DNA of 64,000 nucleotides from Echeneis naucrates (lineage: Eukaryota > Chordata > Actinopteri > Carangiformes > Echeneidae): contig NC_042521.1 of the NCBI RefSeq assembly GCF_900963305.1, positions 2,065,614 through 2,129,613 on the forward strand, in the 5' to 3' direction. The position numbers and the translations under genes are program-made. The first letter of the stretch is position 1; each line of letters begins with the position of its first letter. The notes under the pieces were generated by a model, which searched no databases, was not told the origin of the DNA, and worked only from the letters and a program-made list of their open reading frames with translations. Shown here piece after piece: positions 47,451-58,913 of this stretch.

Positions 47451-49403
47451 GACAGAACAGGTGATGGTAAGACATTAAGAGTAAATTTAGAGCAATATTC
47501 ATGATGTGTTGAACTCATAAACAAGTATCATCATCATCATCATCACCATCGTGTATATTTATGATTTTTCTCGTCCCACAGAAAAACACTCCCTGAAGTT
47601 TTTCGCCACTGTGTCTTCTGGAGTCTCAAATGTCCCAGAGTTCATAGCAGCTGCACAGGTTGATGACGTTGCAGCAGGTTATTGTGACAGCAACACAAAG
47701 ACAATCCAACCAAAACAGGACTGGGTGACAGATTATTTTAAAGACAACTCTCAACAGCAGCTTTGGTTCGACAAACAGTGTTCTGTGAATCAGCCTCAGA
47801 TCCTCAAAACCATCCTGCATTATTTTATGCAGATTTTCAGACATGATAAAGGTATATTTTTGTTTTTGGCTCACTTTTGCATATTTATTCGACATGACAT
47901 GACATTAACAGAGGTATGTGTGCTTCAACACCTTCATCAAAGTCAGCTGATTGGATGTGACCTGGAAAGACAAACCTCCCTCTGAATGACCCAACAGCAT
48001 TATATCAATAACAAAATCATGCCAGAAAACCTGAATCTGGTTGGTCTACATGAAATATCTGAAAATGCCAACGTGGTGACCTTCGTGAAGAATCATTTCC
48101 TCCTAAAGCACTGGAATTGTTGAAAATGCTAAACTTTGTATGGCACCGTTTGCTTTCTGTCTCCTCATCAGGTGTTGTCTTACAGCTGAGGAGCGGCTGT
48201 GAATGGAGCGAGACCTCCGGGCAGGTCGCAGGTTTTATGAAGTTTGGTTTTGATGGAGAAGACTTCATATCGTTCGACATGAGCACTTTGACATGGATCG
48301 CTCTGCAACCGCAGGCTGTCAGCGTCAAACAGAGATGGGACGCAGACAGAGCGGTCACTGAGGCCAACAGGAATCTCTACTATCAGATCTGCCCCACTTT
48401 GCTGAAGACGACCCTGACGTATGGGAAGAGCTCCCTGCTGAGAACAGGTAGAATCACAGGGCTGAGTGATATGGCCAAAAATATTCACAACAATTTTTTT
48501 CAAACAGATTTGACAATTAAATACTTGGATGTCCACATGTGCATTCCTCTAACTTTGCAGAATTTTTCCACGAGGTTCACCTGCATGCAAAATTTCCCAG
48601 TATGAACTAATGTCTCTCTCTGCAGACCGTCCCTCAGTGTCTCTCCTCCAGAAGTCTTCCTCCTCTCCAGTCAGCTGCTTCGCTACAGGTTTCTACCCGA
48701 ACAAAGCCGTGTTGTTCTGGAGGAAAGATGGAGACGATCTCCATGACAACGTGGAAGAAGGACAGATCCTCCCCAACCCTGATGGAACCTTCCAGAAGAG
48801 TTCAGACCTGGACCTTTCATCAGTCAGACCTGAAGACTGGGGGAAGTATGAATGTGTGTTTCAGCTCTCTGGACTGAATGATGACATCATCACCAAACTG
48901 GACCAATCAGGGATCAGGACCAACTCAGGTAAGAGTGAAATTATCTGATCTAAAAGTCTTAATCCTTAATTCTGGATTAACAGCATGTTACTGATTTACT
49001 GTCATATCTGTCATCATTTAGTTAGTTAGTTGTGATAATATTGTGACAGTCATTCATAACATCTTCAGTGTCAAACTGTAAATGTTCTGCTTTAGTTCCA
49101 GTTCCTCCGTCAGAGTTTCCTGTTGGTCCTGTTGTTGGAGGTGTTGTTGGACTCCTGCTGCTGACAGCCTGTATCTGTGGACTCCTCATCTGGAGGAGGA
49201 GAGTCCATGGTGAGAAAAAAGATGTTTTTATTCATCATGATGGGTGAACATGCAGGTTAGACACAGAAACCAGAAACCTTTACTGTCAGTAAATCAAACC
49301 TCAGCTTTACTTTTCAACCAGTGAGAGATATGAAATTAATATGACACTTTTTTCCATTACAGGTTACCAAAGGGGATCAAGAGCAGAAACAGTTCTTCAT
49401 TGA
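47175..49403 (+). CDS. MHC class I gene 8 (divergent), complete
   Basis: Exons: leader 47175-47223, alpha1 47582-47851, alpha2 48172-48447, alpha3 48626-48928, connecting/TM 49096-49209, tail 49363-49403; 350 codons plus stop. Leader MEKLLLLLLFGHISEA. Alpha1 starts EKHSLKFFATVSSGVSNVPE and ends FRHDK instead of the NQTGG seen elsewhere, so the conserved N-glycan site is lost; 7 is F and 84 is I. Alpha2 is one codon short, keeps both cysteines (SGCEW, QICPTLL), but lacks T143, K146, Y159, W167 and Y171. The TM exon has two possible acceptors six bases apart (start 49096 or 49102), which would add or drop Val-Pro. Tail YQRGSRAETVLH. Non-classical groove. Confidence 0.9.
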
Positions 49404-51410
49404 AGTTACTCTGATACGTATTCAAAATGTATACATTCATAGAAAAAGGAGAAAAAAATGTAAATGTATATTACAAAGAGAGAGATAATGACACCATGAC
49501 CTCATTCACTCACTCATCTTAATCCGCTTTATCTGTATCCGGGTCGCGGGGCTGCTGGAGCCAATCCCAGCTCACATTGGTTCGAGGGTCCGGGTTCACC
49601 CTGGACAGGTCGCTGCAGCACAAAGTGTTTTCAGAGAGAGACATTAGGACTTCACCAAAATATCTTACCCCCCATTTAAGAAATTAAGAAATCTCAGGAA
49701 TTATATAATTTCTATATATATTATTAACAGCGAAGGACTTTAGAAAACAGGCTGAAATCACCCTGTGATATGTTGATGATGGTTTTCGGTTATTTGCTCA
49801 TGAATGTTTGTATTTACACGGTGGGACCGCCTGGTCAGCAGAGGGCGCTGTGTCTAAACGGCCTCGGTAGCTGACGCCGCTCAGTAGCGGAGCGAGCAAG
49901 ACGTTAGACAGCAGTCGTGAGATGGTGAGGCACAGATGCTGAGGACTGATGTGTGTGTTTGTTGTTGTTCCTACAGAATATAAAATTTAATGTGCTACAC
50001 AAGAATATCCTCGTTCTTTTAAGTGTAACAGGGGCAACACACAAGGACAAACGGAGACAAATGACCACTCACACCTACGGTCGATTTAGAGTCTCCAGTC
50101 AACCGATACTGTACATGCATGTCTTTGGACGGTGGGAGGAAACAGTCAAACTCCGCACAGGAAGGACCCAGGCCGGGAACCGAACCCACAGGGGCCCGGC
50201 CCGCTGACCTTCATGAGGACACTTGACAGGTTATTGAAGTCCGTTTAAAAACTGTTTCTGCATTAAACTTTTTACTGATGTGAATGTGTCCAAAGAGCCG
50301 CATTAGTACTGACCAGTTTATTATGAGATGTTAGCCATAGCTAGGGGCCCTTAGCCACCGGCTCAAGGCTAATGTTATTCTCCAGCCCAACTATGATGTT
50401 AATAGGTAATGTCAATGTAATAATTAGATTTAATTATTTAAACTAACAACAAAATGTAATTGTATTGTTTTTGCACTAATTCTTTTAACTTGTCTTGTGT
50501 TTTTGTTTAGATATTTAGTTTGATGCTAAAATTCAAAATGTTATTTTTGTGTTTTTCATCTGAATACATTTTTAGACCTTTTCAATTGTCAGCATTTTAT
50601 TTTGTGTGTGTGTGAGAGTATCCTCACAGTATCGAGTATTTTATCGAGCTTAACAATTTTGTATTGTAACTAGACTAATATATGTAAATACATGTTGTCT
50701 TTGGTGAAGGTTAGGGAGCCTTAATGTAAAATTAGTGGTTTGTCTTTCTGACTGCTGTATTGTAGAAAAAGCGGTTGAATTTGAGGAAACTTGGCGCTCA
50801 AAATTCAAAGTGATCTCCAGCTACAGTCACATAAATGTGATTTATCGTCATATATGACCCAGATGTGACTGACTAAGGACACACCCCGCGGAATCTGATC
50901 CTTTAATCCGGATCTGGGACACTTTCACATGTGACTTTAGTCGGACACAGATCAGACCTCCTGAAATTCGACCTCAGTCTGAACCTCACGGCCACCCGTA
51001 TCGGAACTCAGTGGGCTGTCCTGTTTACATCACTCTCCATCGACAATCGTCATAACTACGCGCGGGCGGGAGTCAAAACAAAAACAAACATGGCAGAATG
51101 CGGCGACGAAGGAAGACAGTGAAATTCTGCACCTTATTTAACCGTAAACTCTTTCAAAGTTTTGTATTGTTTTATCATTTAGTACATAAAAACAAGTAAA
51201 GTAACAATAATGACAAAACCTGTTTCAGCGCTGAATTGCCTATTCCGCCATCTTGGATCACACTTCCGAGCTGTTTCAAAGTCTCGCGGGATTTAGTCCC
51301 ATCCTATTGTATGGAACAGGAGCCGATAGCACCATCACGTGGACAACAACGAGAATCTCACACAGGATGTTTCACCTTTGACCCTAAATATGTTGGTTCT
51401 TCTGACCTCT
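48626..51410 (+). repeat. Duplicated 3' block, copy with gene 8
   Basis: From gene 8 alpha3 to about 51410; matches 55690-58040 downstream of gene 9 and, up to the tail intron, 60626-61390 of gene 10. About 475 bases (50351-50826) are present here and absent from the gene 9 copy. Confidence 0.8.
49505..50206 (-). repeat. Interspersed repeat split by ~410 bp of other DNA
   Basis: 49505-49617 (TTAATCCGCTTTATCTGTAT, CGGGTCGCGGGGCTGCTGGA, CACCCTGGACAGGTCGC) and 50028-50206 (GGCAACACACAAGGACAAAC, ACATGCATGTCTTTGGACGG, AAACTCCGCACAGGAAGGAC) are the two halves of a repeat widespread in fish genomes. The intervening piece holds a GCAGAGGGCGCTGTG motif. Copies with the same interruption lie at 56583-57286. 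Confidence 0.65.
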
Positions 51411-51484
51411 TCCTGTTGACCTCCGGAAACACAGAAGTCTTGTTGTTATGTGTGGGCCCAGAGAACGGGGTCAGAATGGGACCA
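50207..51484 (+). other. Spacer downstream of gene 8
   Basis: No gene recognised. Contains GC-richer segments (50870-51120) also found at 57430-57720, with short open frames that differ between copies and are unlikely to code. Confidence 0.5.
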
Positions 51485-52030
51485 TGCCTCCCAAGAAGAG
51501 GCAACATCATCTGCTTCAGTGTCCTCTAAACTGTCTTATTCATTGTTAAACACCATTTAGATTCTAATAGAAGTCGGACTGTTTGGTATTCTGCTCTGTT
51601 CTATATATTTTCTGTCTGACAGCTGATCTGTCACATTCTTTATATTTGATGATGCATTTTGTTTTGGACTTTATCAGGCAGATCAGGAGGAACTTTGCAC
51701 TTGAAAAACAGGTTCAGATGAAATCTGCAGAACTAAAACAGCAAATAATGAGAAATCGACACACATCACATACTAACCTGAAACAATTTGTGGGCCAAAG
51801 TGAAAGTATCAGTTTAATCTCAGCTCTTCAGTTCCTCGGCTCTTCTTCGTTTTCAGTCCAAGATGAAATTATTTCTGTTGCTCCTCTTCTGTCACGTCTC
51901 ATCTCCAGGTAATAAAACATTTCAAGTCTTCACTTTGAGCTCTTTGCTGCAGCAGCAGATTGATTTGCTCCAAAAGCAGAGCAGGAAGAGTTTCTACAGA
52001 CTGAATCACCAACAGAGCACACTTTTCTTC
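51485..52030 (+). repeat. Gene 5/9/10-type promoter and leader block, orphan copy
   Basis: AAGAGGCAACATCATCTGCT through the leader and the start of intron 1 matches 31405-31935, 53745-54265 and 58550-59065. The IRF-like CCAAAGTGAAAGT lies at about 51796. Here the block ends after about 120 bases of intron 1, at CTTTTCTTCATAGAC. Confidence 0.8.
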
Positions 52031-52278
52031 ATAGACTGTATCAGACACGGATCTGAAAGACAGACAGCAGGGGTCAGAGGTCAGTTTAGTCAGAGCTCAG
52101 TTCATAACCAGGAAATCCCCAGAGATCAGGCTGAGGGACAAATCCAACAGGCAATAACCTACAAAACCAGAAACACAGAAACACTGAAGGGACCAATAAC
52201 AGGACAATCTGCCAAAGAGGAGAGGGTTAGGGTTGTTGTTCTGGAGGAAAAGTGGAGACGATCTCCATGACAACGTGG
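51863..52278 (+). pseudogene. Class I relic: intact leader plus a 44-bp alpha3 scrap
   Basis: Leader 51863-51908 reads MKLFLLLLFCHVSSP, like genes 5, 9 and 10, with a GTAATA donor. No alpha1 or alpha2 follows. At 52235-52278 a piece of alpha3 reappears (GTTGTTCTGGAGGAAA ... CATGACAACGTGG), directly after GGGTTAGGGTT. This is a locus collapsed by deletion. Confidence 0.8.
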
Positions 52279-52764
52279 GGCAGAAACCCTTAGGGACAGA
52301 TGACCTGTGGGGCAGCAGTGTGTTGGAACACTAATGACCAGGTAATGATTCATTTTAGGACTTTGATATAATCTGTCAGATGTCTATTAAACAGCAGCTG
52401 ACCCCAAAATGATTTTATCAATGTTTCTTTTTATGTTTAAATTGTCATTTAAACCTGATAGGAATGATGCGTATCACGATTAAAATAAATATTCGACTGC
52501 TAAGAGTTGATTTTGTTGAGATTCTGATGTCACAGTGTGAAGCTGTTTTAGGCCAAGTTAGGAAGTCTGACTGAAGTGAATTGGTCCAGGTTCCTGTACT
52601 GTTACTGACGACACACAGGAAAGAAGAAGAGGTGGAAGAAAATGAAAACATTCATGCCATGTACGGTTCCCCTCGGCCGACTTCCCAGGAACGCTGCTGA
52701 GTAAGACTAGACTGTACAGCCATCCTCGCTGTAATGTGACTGATGTTTTGCTGCACGTCATTGG

Positions 52765-53510
52765 TATCAGTTCCTTCTTTCTGTTTAAGAGAGAAGAGAT
52801 TTGAGGCGATGTTCCACTCTTCACCAACAGCTCCATGCTCCTCTTCTTTAACTGAACTCAAATCTGTTTCTCGGTCATTTTAACCTTTTTATTCTTTTCA
52901 AGACTCCATACAAACATCACCGTGGTTGGTCTCCCACTTGAAGGTAAGATCACTTCACATGACGGCATGTGGACGACAGGATTGTTTTTAATCTGTGAAC
53001 ATGAAGCCCTGAAGGACAAAATATCAGCCTGCTGTCTTATGTTTCTCTTTTTTCCAATTTGATTTGACTGCTGATGAATTCAGTGTTTGTGTAGTTTGCT
53101 GTAATACAGAGTAACAACAGCTGTAGAATCACAGGCTCTAACTTTGGCCTGATAACTGACTGCAGCTGCTCTTTTCAGGGGAGCTGATCTCAAACCAACT
53201 CTGCCTTCTTCTGTCTCCATCAACACGAAATGGAAAAGTTGTTGGTCACATTTCAGAAGCAGAAGCAGGTGGGATCACAGTTCATTTTCTATCCCACTCT
53301 CTATTTTAACATTAATAACAAGCTTCATTTAATGGCACATTCTGAAGAACACAGTTACAAAGTGCTCTACTGCAAAATATAAAATTGATGATGGGAAATT
53401 AAAATGATAAAAGAAACTTTATAGTTTGATAGAAAAGTGAAGCAATGAAGGACGATGATAAAACATTTTAAAATATTAAGTTAATCAGCAAAACACATAA
53501 AATCCTGATG
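52765..53510 (+). repeat. Class I block P, copy 4
   Basis: Matches 22970-23690. Followed by 53510-53745, which also follows block P copy 2 (31190-31410), then by the gene 9 promoter/leader block. Block P therefore sits before both genes 5 and 9. Confidence 0.75.
53230..53268 (+). pseudogene. Relic class I leader exon (gene 8 type)
   Basis: Shares the 16-base deletion of the relics at 23440 and 30920 and has an extra AGAAGC before the donor. Confidence 0.8.
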
Positions 53511-54103
53511 GAGGTGATGAACTAAATGTTTTGCTGGCTGTTTGTTCATTTGTCTGTAGTTAGTTTGACCTTTAACCTTTGATTTATCTGACATTTTCTG
53601 GGGGGTCAAAATGTTTGTGTGCTGTTTTAGCTGAGCTCTGTGGCTCCTCCTCTGTTAAAGGTTGATGTTCTGTGTTCAAACCTCTGCTTCACCACACAGA
53701 GGAGCCTCAGATAAACAATACACATAACGTCTTCTGTGGAATGAAGGAAGAGGCAACATCATCTGCTTCAGTGTCCTCTAAACTGTCTTATTCATTGTTA
53801 AACACCATTTAGATTCTAATAGAAGTCGGACACTTTGGTATTCTGCTCTGTTCTATATATTTTCTGTCTGACAGCTGATCTGTCACATTCTTTATATTTT
53901 ATGATGCATTTTGTTTTGGACTTTATCAGGCAGATCAGGAGGAACTTTACATTGGAAAAACAGGTTCAGATGAAATCTGCAGAACTAAAACAGCCAATAA
54001 TGAGAAATCGACACACATCACATACTAACCTGAAATAATTTGTGGACCAAAGTGAAAGTACCCTAACCCTCAGTTCCTCTGCTCTTCTTCGTTTCAGTCC
54101 AAG

Positions 54104-56485
54104 ATGAAATTATTTCTGTTGCTCCTCTTCTGTCACGTCTCATCTCCAGGTAAGAAAACATTTCAAGTCTTCACTTTGAGCTCTTTGCTGCAGCAGCAGA
54201 TTGATTTGCTCCAAAAGCAGAGCAGGAAGAGTTTCTACAGACTGAATCACCAACAGAGCACACTTTTCTTGATCTGTTGAATCTGAATAAAAATTCAAAT
54301 GTTCTGAAATGACAGTGAATTTATAGATATGGAAACTGTGTTTGTCCCACAGAAAAACACTTCCTGGAGTTTTTCACAACTACATCTTCTGGAATCTCAA
54401 ACTTCCCAGAGTTTATCGGTTCTGCAGTGGTTGATGGTGTTGAACAGGGTTCCTATGACAGTGACAGAAAGAAGGTGGAGTTAAAAAAAGATCAAGCAAA
54501 GGAGATTCTTGAAAATCTAGACTGGTTGTTGAAAGAGTGTGAAGTCCTGGCACAGCTCTTCAAAGCCATAATGTATGACACAATGCAGCTGTTCAACCAA
54601 ACTGGAGGTAAAAATGTCTTATTTGTTATTGAGCTTCACGTTTTAGTGAAAACATTCTGATGAAGAAAAGTGAGTTTTTATAGTTTGGGGGACCCAAAGA
54701 TGCCTCTTTGAATAAATTCTCTGTCTTCAGGGATTTTTTCAATCCAAACAATGATAAAAATGACACTTGCTGACGTGGCAGTGTAAGAATTTAAGTCTTT
54801 GCAAGACTCTCTCCAAGAATTATAAGAAGCAGAGAACAGAGAGAAGAGTGTTTTTGAGAACACATTTCTACTGGAGAGGTCGTCTGTACATCTTTTGGAA
54901 CTGCAGTCTGTTTTCTGTCTCTCTCTTTCTCAGGTGTCCACGTTTTACAGATGAAAGGTTGCTTCGAATGGGACGAGAAGACTGGAGATGTTTTTGGTTT
55001 GTTGACGCTTGGATATGATGGAGAAGACCTCATTTCATTCGACTTTAAGAATTTGAAATGGAATGCTCTGAAACCAGAAGCTGCCATAATGGAAATGAGG
55101 TGGAATGCTGATAAAAGGATTAATGAACAGCTTAACAACCTCTTAACTGTAGTTTTTCCTGGATTGATGAAGATCTGTGTGTTACATGAGAGGAGCATTC
55201 CACGGAGAACAGGTAGAAAATCCCTCCTTTGTTTTCCGTTAAGAAGGAAACTCTGTCAACTGTTTTCCACTCTCATCATGATATCTGTGGCATAACTGAA
55301 AATGGGGTTGAGTTTGAAGTCGCCTGTTTTACAAATGATCTTTTGTTGGTTTGGTCCATTTCTCATGTTCCATCCTAGCAGCACTTTCAGGCCGAGAAGT
55401 TTTTCATACAAATTCTGGATATAAATTAAATTTTAGAAAAATTGAACTATTGGTGATTAAAACTGAAGCAAAAGAGTTTCCAATTAAAAATGTTCTATTT
55501 AAGATCTCTAGGTCTGCTTTAGTTTATCTTGGAGTGCATCTAGCTGACACTTTAGTTCATCCCTTTCAGAAAAATGCTCTTTTAAATGATTTGGAGTGAT
55601 GGTCCCTCCTTCATGTTTCTGTGGCTGTTTGGATTAAGGCCACCTTTTTATATCGATTCCAGTACATACTGATCTTTCTCTCCCTGCAGACCGTCCCTCA
55701 GTGTCTCTCCTCCAGAAGTCTTCCTCCTCTCCAGTCAGCTGCTTCGCTACAGGTTTCTACCCGAACAAAGCCGTGTTGTTCTGGAGGAAAGATGGAGACG
55801 ATCTCCATGACAACGTGGAAGAAGGAGAGATCCTCCCCAACCCTGATGGAACCTTCCAGAAGAGTTCAGACCTGGACCTTTCATCAGTCAGACCTGAAGA
55901 CTGGGGGAAGTATGAATGTGTGTTTCAGCTTGATGGGCTGAAGGACGACATCATCACCAAACTGGACCAATCAGTGATCAGGACCAACTCAGGTAAGAGT
56001 GAAATAATAATCTGATCTGAAAATCTTAATCCTTAATTCAGGATTAACAGCATGTTACTGATTTACTGTCATATCTGTCATCATTTAGTTAGTTAGTTGT
56101 GATGATATTGTGACAGTCATTCATAACATCTTCAGTGTCAAACTGTAAATGTTCTGCTTTAGTTCCAGTTCCTCCGTCAGAGTTTCCTGTTGGTCCTGTT
56201 GTTGGAGGTGTTGTTGGACTCCTGCTGCTGACAGCCTGTATCTGTGGACTCCTCATCTGGAGGAGGAGAGTCCATGGTGAGAAAAAAGATGTTTTTATTC
56301 ATCATGATGGGTGAACATGCAGGTTAGACACAGAAACCAGAAACATTTACTGTCAGTAAATCAAACCTCAGCTTTACTTTTCAACCAGTGAGAGATATGA
56401 AACATATAAATATAAAATTAATATGACACTTTTTTCCATTACAGGTTACCAAAGGGGATCAAGAGCAGAAACAGATCTTCATTGA
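54104..56485 (+). CDS. MHC class I gene 9 (short-alpha1 type), alpha2 disulfide lost
   Basis: Exons: leader 54104-54149, alpha1 54353-54607, alpha2 54934-55212, alpha3 55690-55992, connecting/TM 56163-56276, tail 56445-56485; 345 codons plus stop, no in-frame stops. Close relative of gene 10. Alpha1 EKHFLEFFTTTSSGISNFPE with NQT kept. In alpha2 the first cysteine is shifted by one residue (KGCFEW where gene 10 has AGCEW) and the second is replaced by Phe (VVFPGLM where gene 10 has VVCPEWL); W167 is L. The conserved alpha2 disulfide therefore cannot form in the normal way, though a free Cys follows at KICVLH. Anchors are non-canonical. Either early decay at the protein level or an altered fold. 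Tail YQRGSRAETDLH. The exon 5 double acceptor is as in gene 8. Confidence 0.88.
55345..55678 (+). mobile_element. L1-like LINE fragment in gene 9 intron 3
   Basis: Longest open version of the fragment also seen in genes 5 and 10; reads SGYKLNFRKIELLVIKTEA and SALVYLGVHLADTLVHPFQK. It ends within about ten bases of the alpha3 acceptor. Confidence 0.72.
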
Positions 56486-58040
56486 AGTTACTCTGATATG
56501 TATTCAAAGTTTATACATTCATAGAAAAAGGAGAAAAAATGTAAATGTATATTACAAAGAGAGAGATAATGACACCATGACCTCACTCACTCACTCATCT
56601 TAATCCGCTTTATCTGTATCCGGGTCGCGGGGCTGCTGGAGCCAATCCCAGCTCACATTGGTTCGAGGGTCCGGGTTCACCCTGGACAGGTCGCTGCAGC
56701 ACAAAGTGTTTTCAGAGAGAGACATTAGGACTTCACCAACATATCTTACCCCCCATTTAAGAAATTAAGAAATCTCAGGAATTATATAATTTCTATATAT
56801 ATTATTAACAGCGAAGGACTTTAGAAAACAGGCTGAAATCACCCTGTGATATGTTGATGATGGTTTTCGGTTATTTGCTCATGAATGTTTGTATTTACAC
56901 GGTGGGACCGCCTGGTCAGCAGAGGGCGCTGTGTCTAAACGGCCTCGGTAGCTGACGCCGCTCAGTAGCGGAGCGAGCAAGACGTTAGACAGCAGTCGTG
57001 AGATGGTGAGGCACAGATGCTGAGGACTGATGTGTGTGTTTATTGTTGTTCCTACAGAATAAAATTTAATGTGCTACACAAGAATATCCTCGTTCTTTTA
57101 AGTGTAACAGGGGCAACACACAAGGACAAACGCAGACAAACAACCACTCACACCTACGGTCGATTTAGAGTCTCCAGTCAACCGATACTATACATGCATG
57201 TCTTTGGACGGTGGGAGGAAACAGTCAAACTCCGCACAGGAAGGACCCAGGCCGGGAACCGAACGCACAGGGGCCCGGCCCGCTGACCTTCATGAGGACA
57301 TTTGACAGGTTATTGAAGTCCGTTTAAAAACTGTTTCTGCATTAAACTTTTTACTGATGTGAATGTGTCCAAAGAGCCGCATTAGTACTGACCAGTTTAT
57401 TATGAGATGTTAGCCATAGCTAGGGGCCCATAAATGTGATTTATCGCCATATATGACCCAGATGTGACTGACTAAGGACACACCCCGCGGAATCTGGTCC
57501 TTTAATCCGGATCTGGGACACTTTCACATGTGGCTTTAGTCGGACACAGATCAGACCTCCTGAAATTCGACCTCAGTCTGAACCTCACGGCCACCCGTAT
57601 CGGAACTCAGTGGGCTGTCCTGTTTACGTCATTCTCCATCGACCATCGTCATAACTACGCGCGGGCGGGAGTGAAAGCAAATACGAACATGGCAGACAGC
57701 GGCGACGAAGGAAGACAGTGAAATTCTGCACCTTATTTAACCGTAAACTTCTTCAAAGTTTTGTGTTGTTTTATCCTTTAGTACATAAAAGCAAGTAAAG
57801 TAACAATAATGACAAAACCTGTTTCAGCGCTGAATTGCCTATTCCACCATCTTGGATCACACTTCCGAGCTGTTTCCAAGTCTCGCGGGATTTAGTCCCA
57901 TCCCATTGTATGGAACAGGAGCCGATAGCACCATCACGTGGACAACAACTAGAATCTCACACAGGATGTTTCACCTTTGACTTTAAACATGTTGGTTCTT
58001 CTGACCTCTTCCTGTTGACCTCCAGAAACACAGAAGTCTT
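55690..58040 (+). repeat. Duplicated 3' block, copy with gene 9
   Basis: Partner of 48626-51410, lacking about 475 bases at 57430. Includes the split interspersed repeat (56583-56699 and 57108-57286). Confidence 0.8.
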
Positions 58041-58550
58041 GTTGTTATGTGTCGACCCGGGAACTGTAATCACTTTCTAAACAAACTGAAACAATACTCC
58101 AATAGTATCAATGGACTTAATAGCCAGAAAGCTCTAAAAACTGTTTTTGTCATGTACAAATATTATAAAGTCTAATGACTCAGTTTACATTCCCATCCCT
58201 CTCCTTATTCCGTTATCTGGTATTTTGTCTGGACTCTGACTCGTTGTTTTATTTTATGTATTTTTTCTTTTCTGTCTTTGTATATCTTCGTTGCGTTCCA
58301 TTTGTCGTACAGTTTTGCTGTGTAACTGTATCTTTATTCTCCTGGCTATAACGCCGTATGCATGGTAAATGGTATGCTGTAAATAAAGTATTGAAAAAAA
58401 AAGATAACAAAACGATCACCACCGGAAGGAGTAAATTATTCACACCAGGGAAATACACTCATCATTAGAGCCGTTCCTGTTGTGCCCCAAAAACAAAAAC
58501 AAATGTGTTGGCCTGGTGGGGTCGGGATGGGACTATGTGTTCCAGGAGGG
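57720..58550 (+). other. Spacer upstream of gene 10
   Basis: No gene recognised. The part from 58080 to 58395 ends GTAAATAAAGTATTG plus an A run and resembles a LINE 3' end; block homology with 51410 ends before it. Confidence 0.45.
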
Positions 58551-58913
58551 GACAACATCATCTGCTTCAGTGTCCTCTAAACTGTCTTATTCATTGTTAA
58601 ACACCATTTAGATTCTAATAGAAGTCGGACACTTTGGTATTCTGCTCTGTTCTATATATTTTCTGTCTGACAGCTGATCTGTCACATTCTTTATATTTTA
58701 TGATGCATTTTGTTTTGGACTTTATCAGGCAGATCAGGAGGAACTTTAGACTTGAAAAACAGGTTCAGATGAAATCTGCAGAACTAAAACAGCCAATAAT
58801 GAGAAAAGGACACACATCACATACTAACCTGAAACAATTTGTGGGCCAAAGTGAAAGTATCCGTTTAATCTCAGCTCTTCAGTTCCTCTGCTCTTCTTCA
58901 TTTTCAGTCCAAG

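Noticed and set aside
49953-50207. 84-codon frame ending GRTQAGNRTHRGPAR (also at 57017-57286)
   Set aside because: Lies within the interspersed fish repeat; the reading is a by-product of that repeat.
50953-51122. Short open frames in the duplicated GC-richer block (also 57530-57721)
   Set aside because: Frames change between copies, no known domain, and the surroundings are repeat-like.
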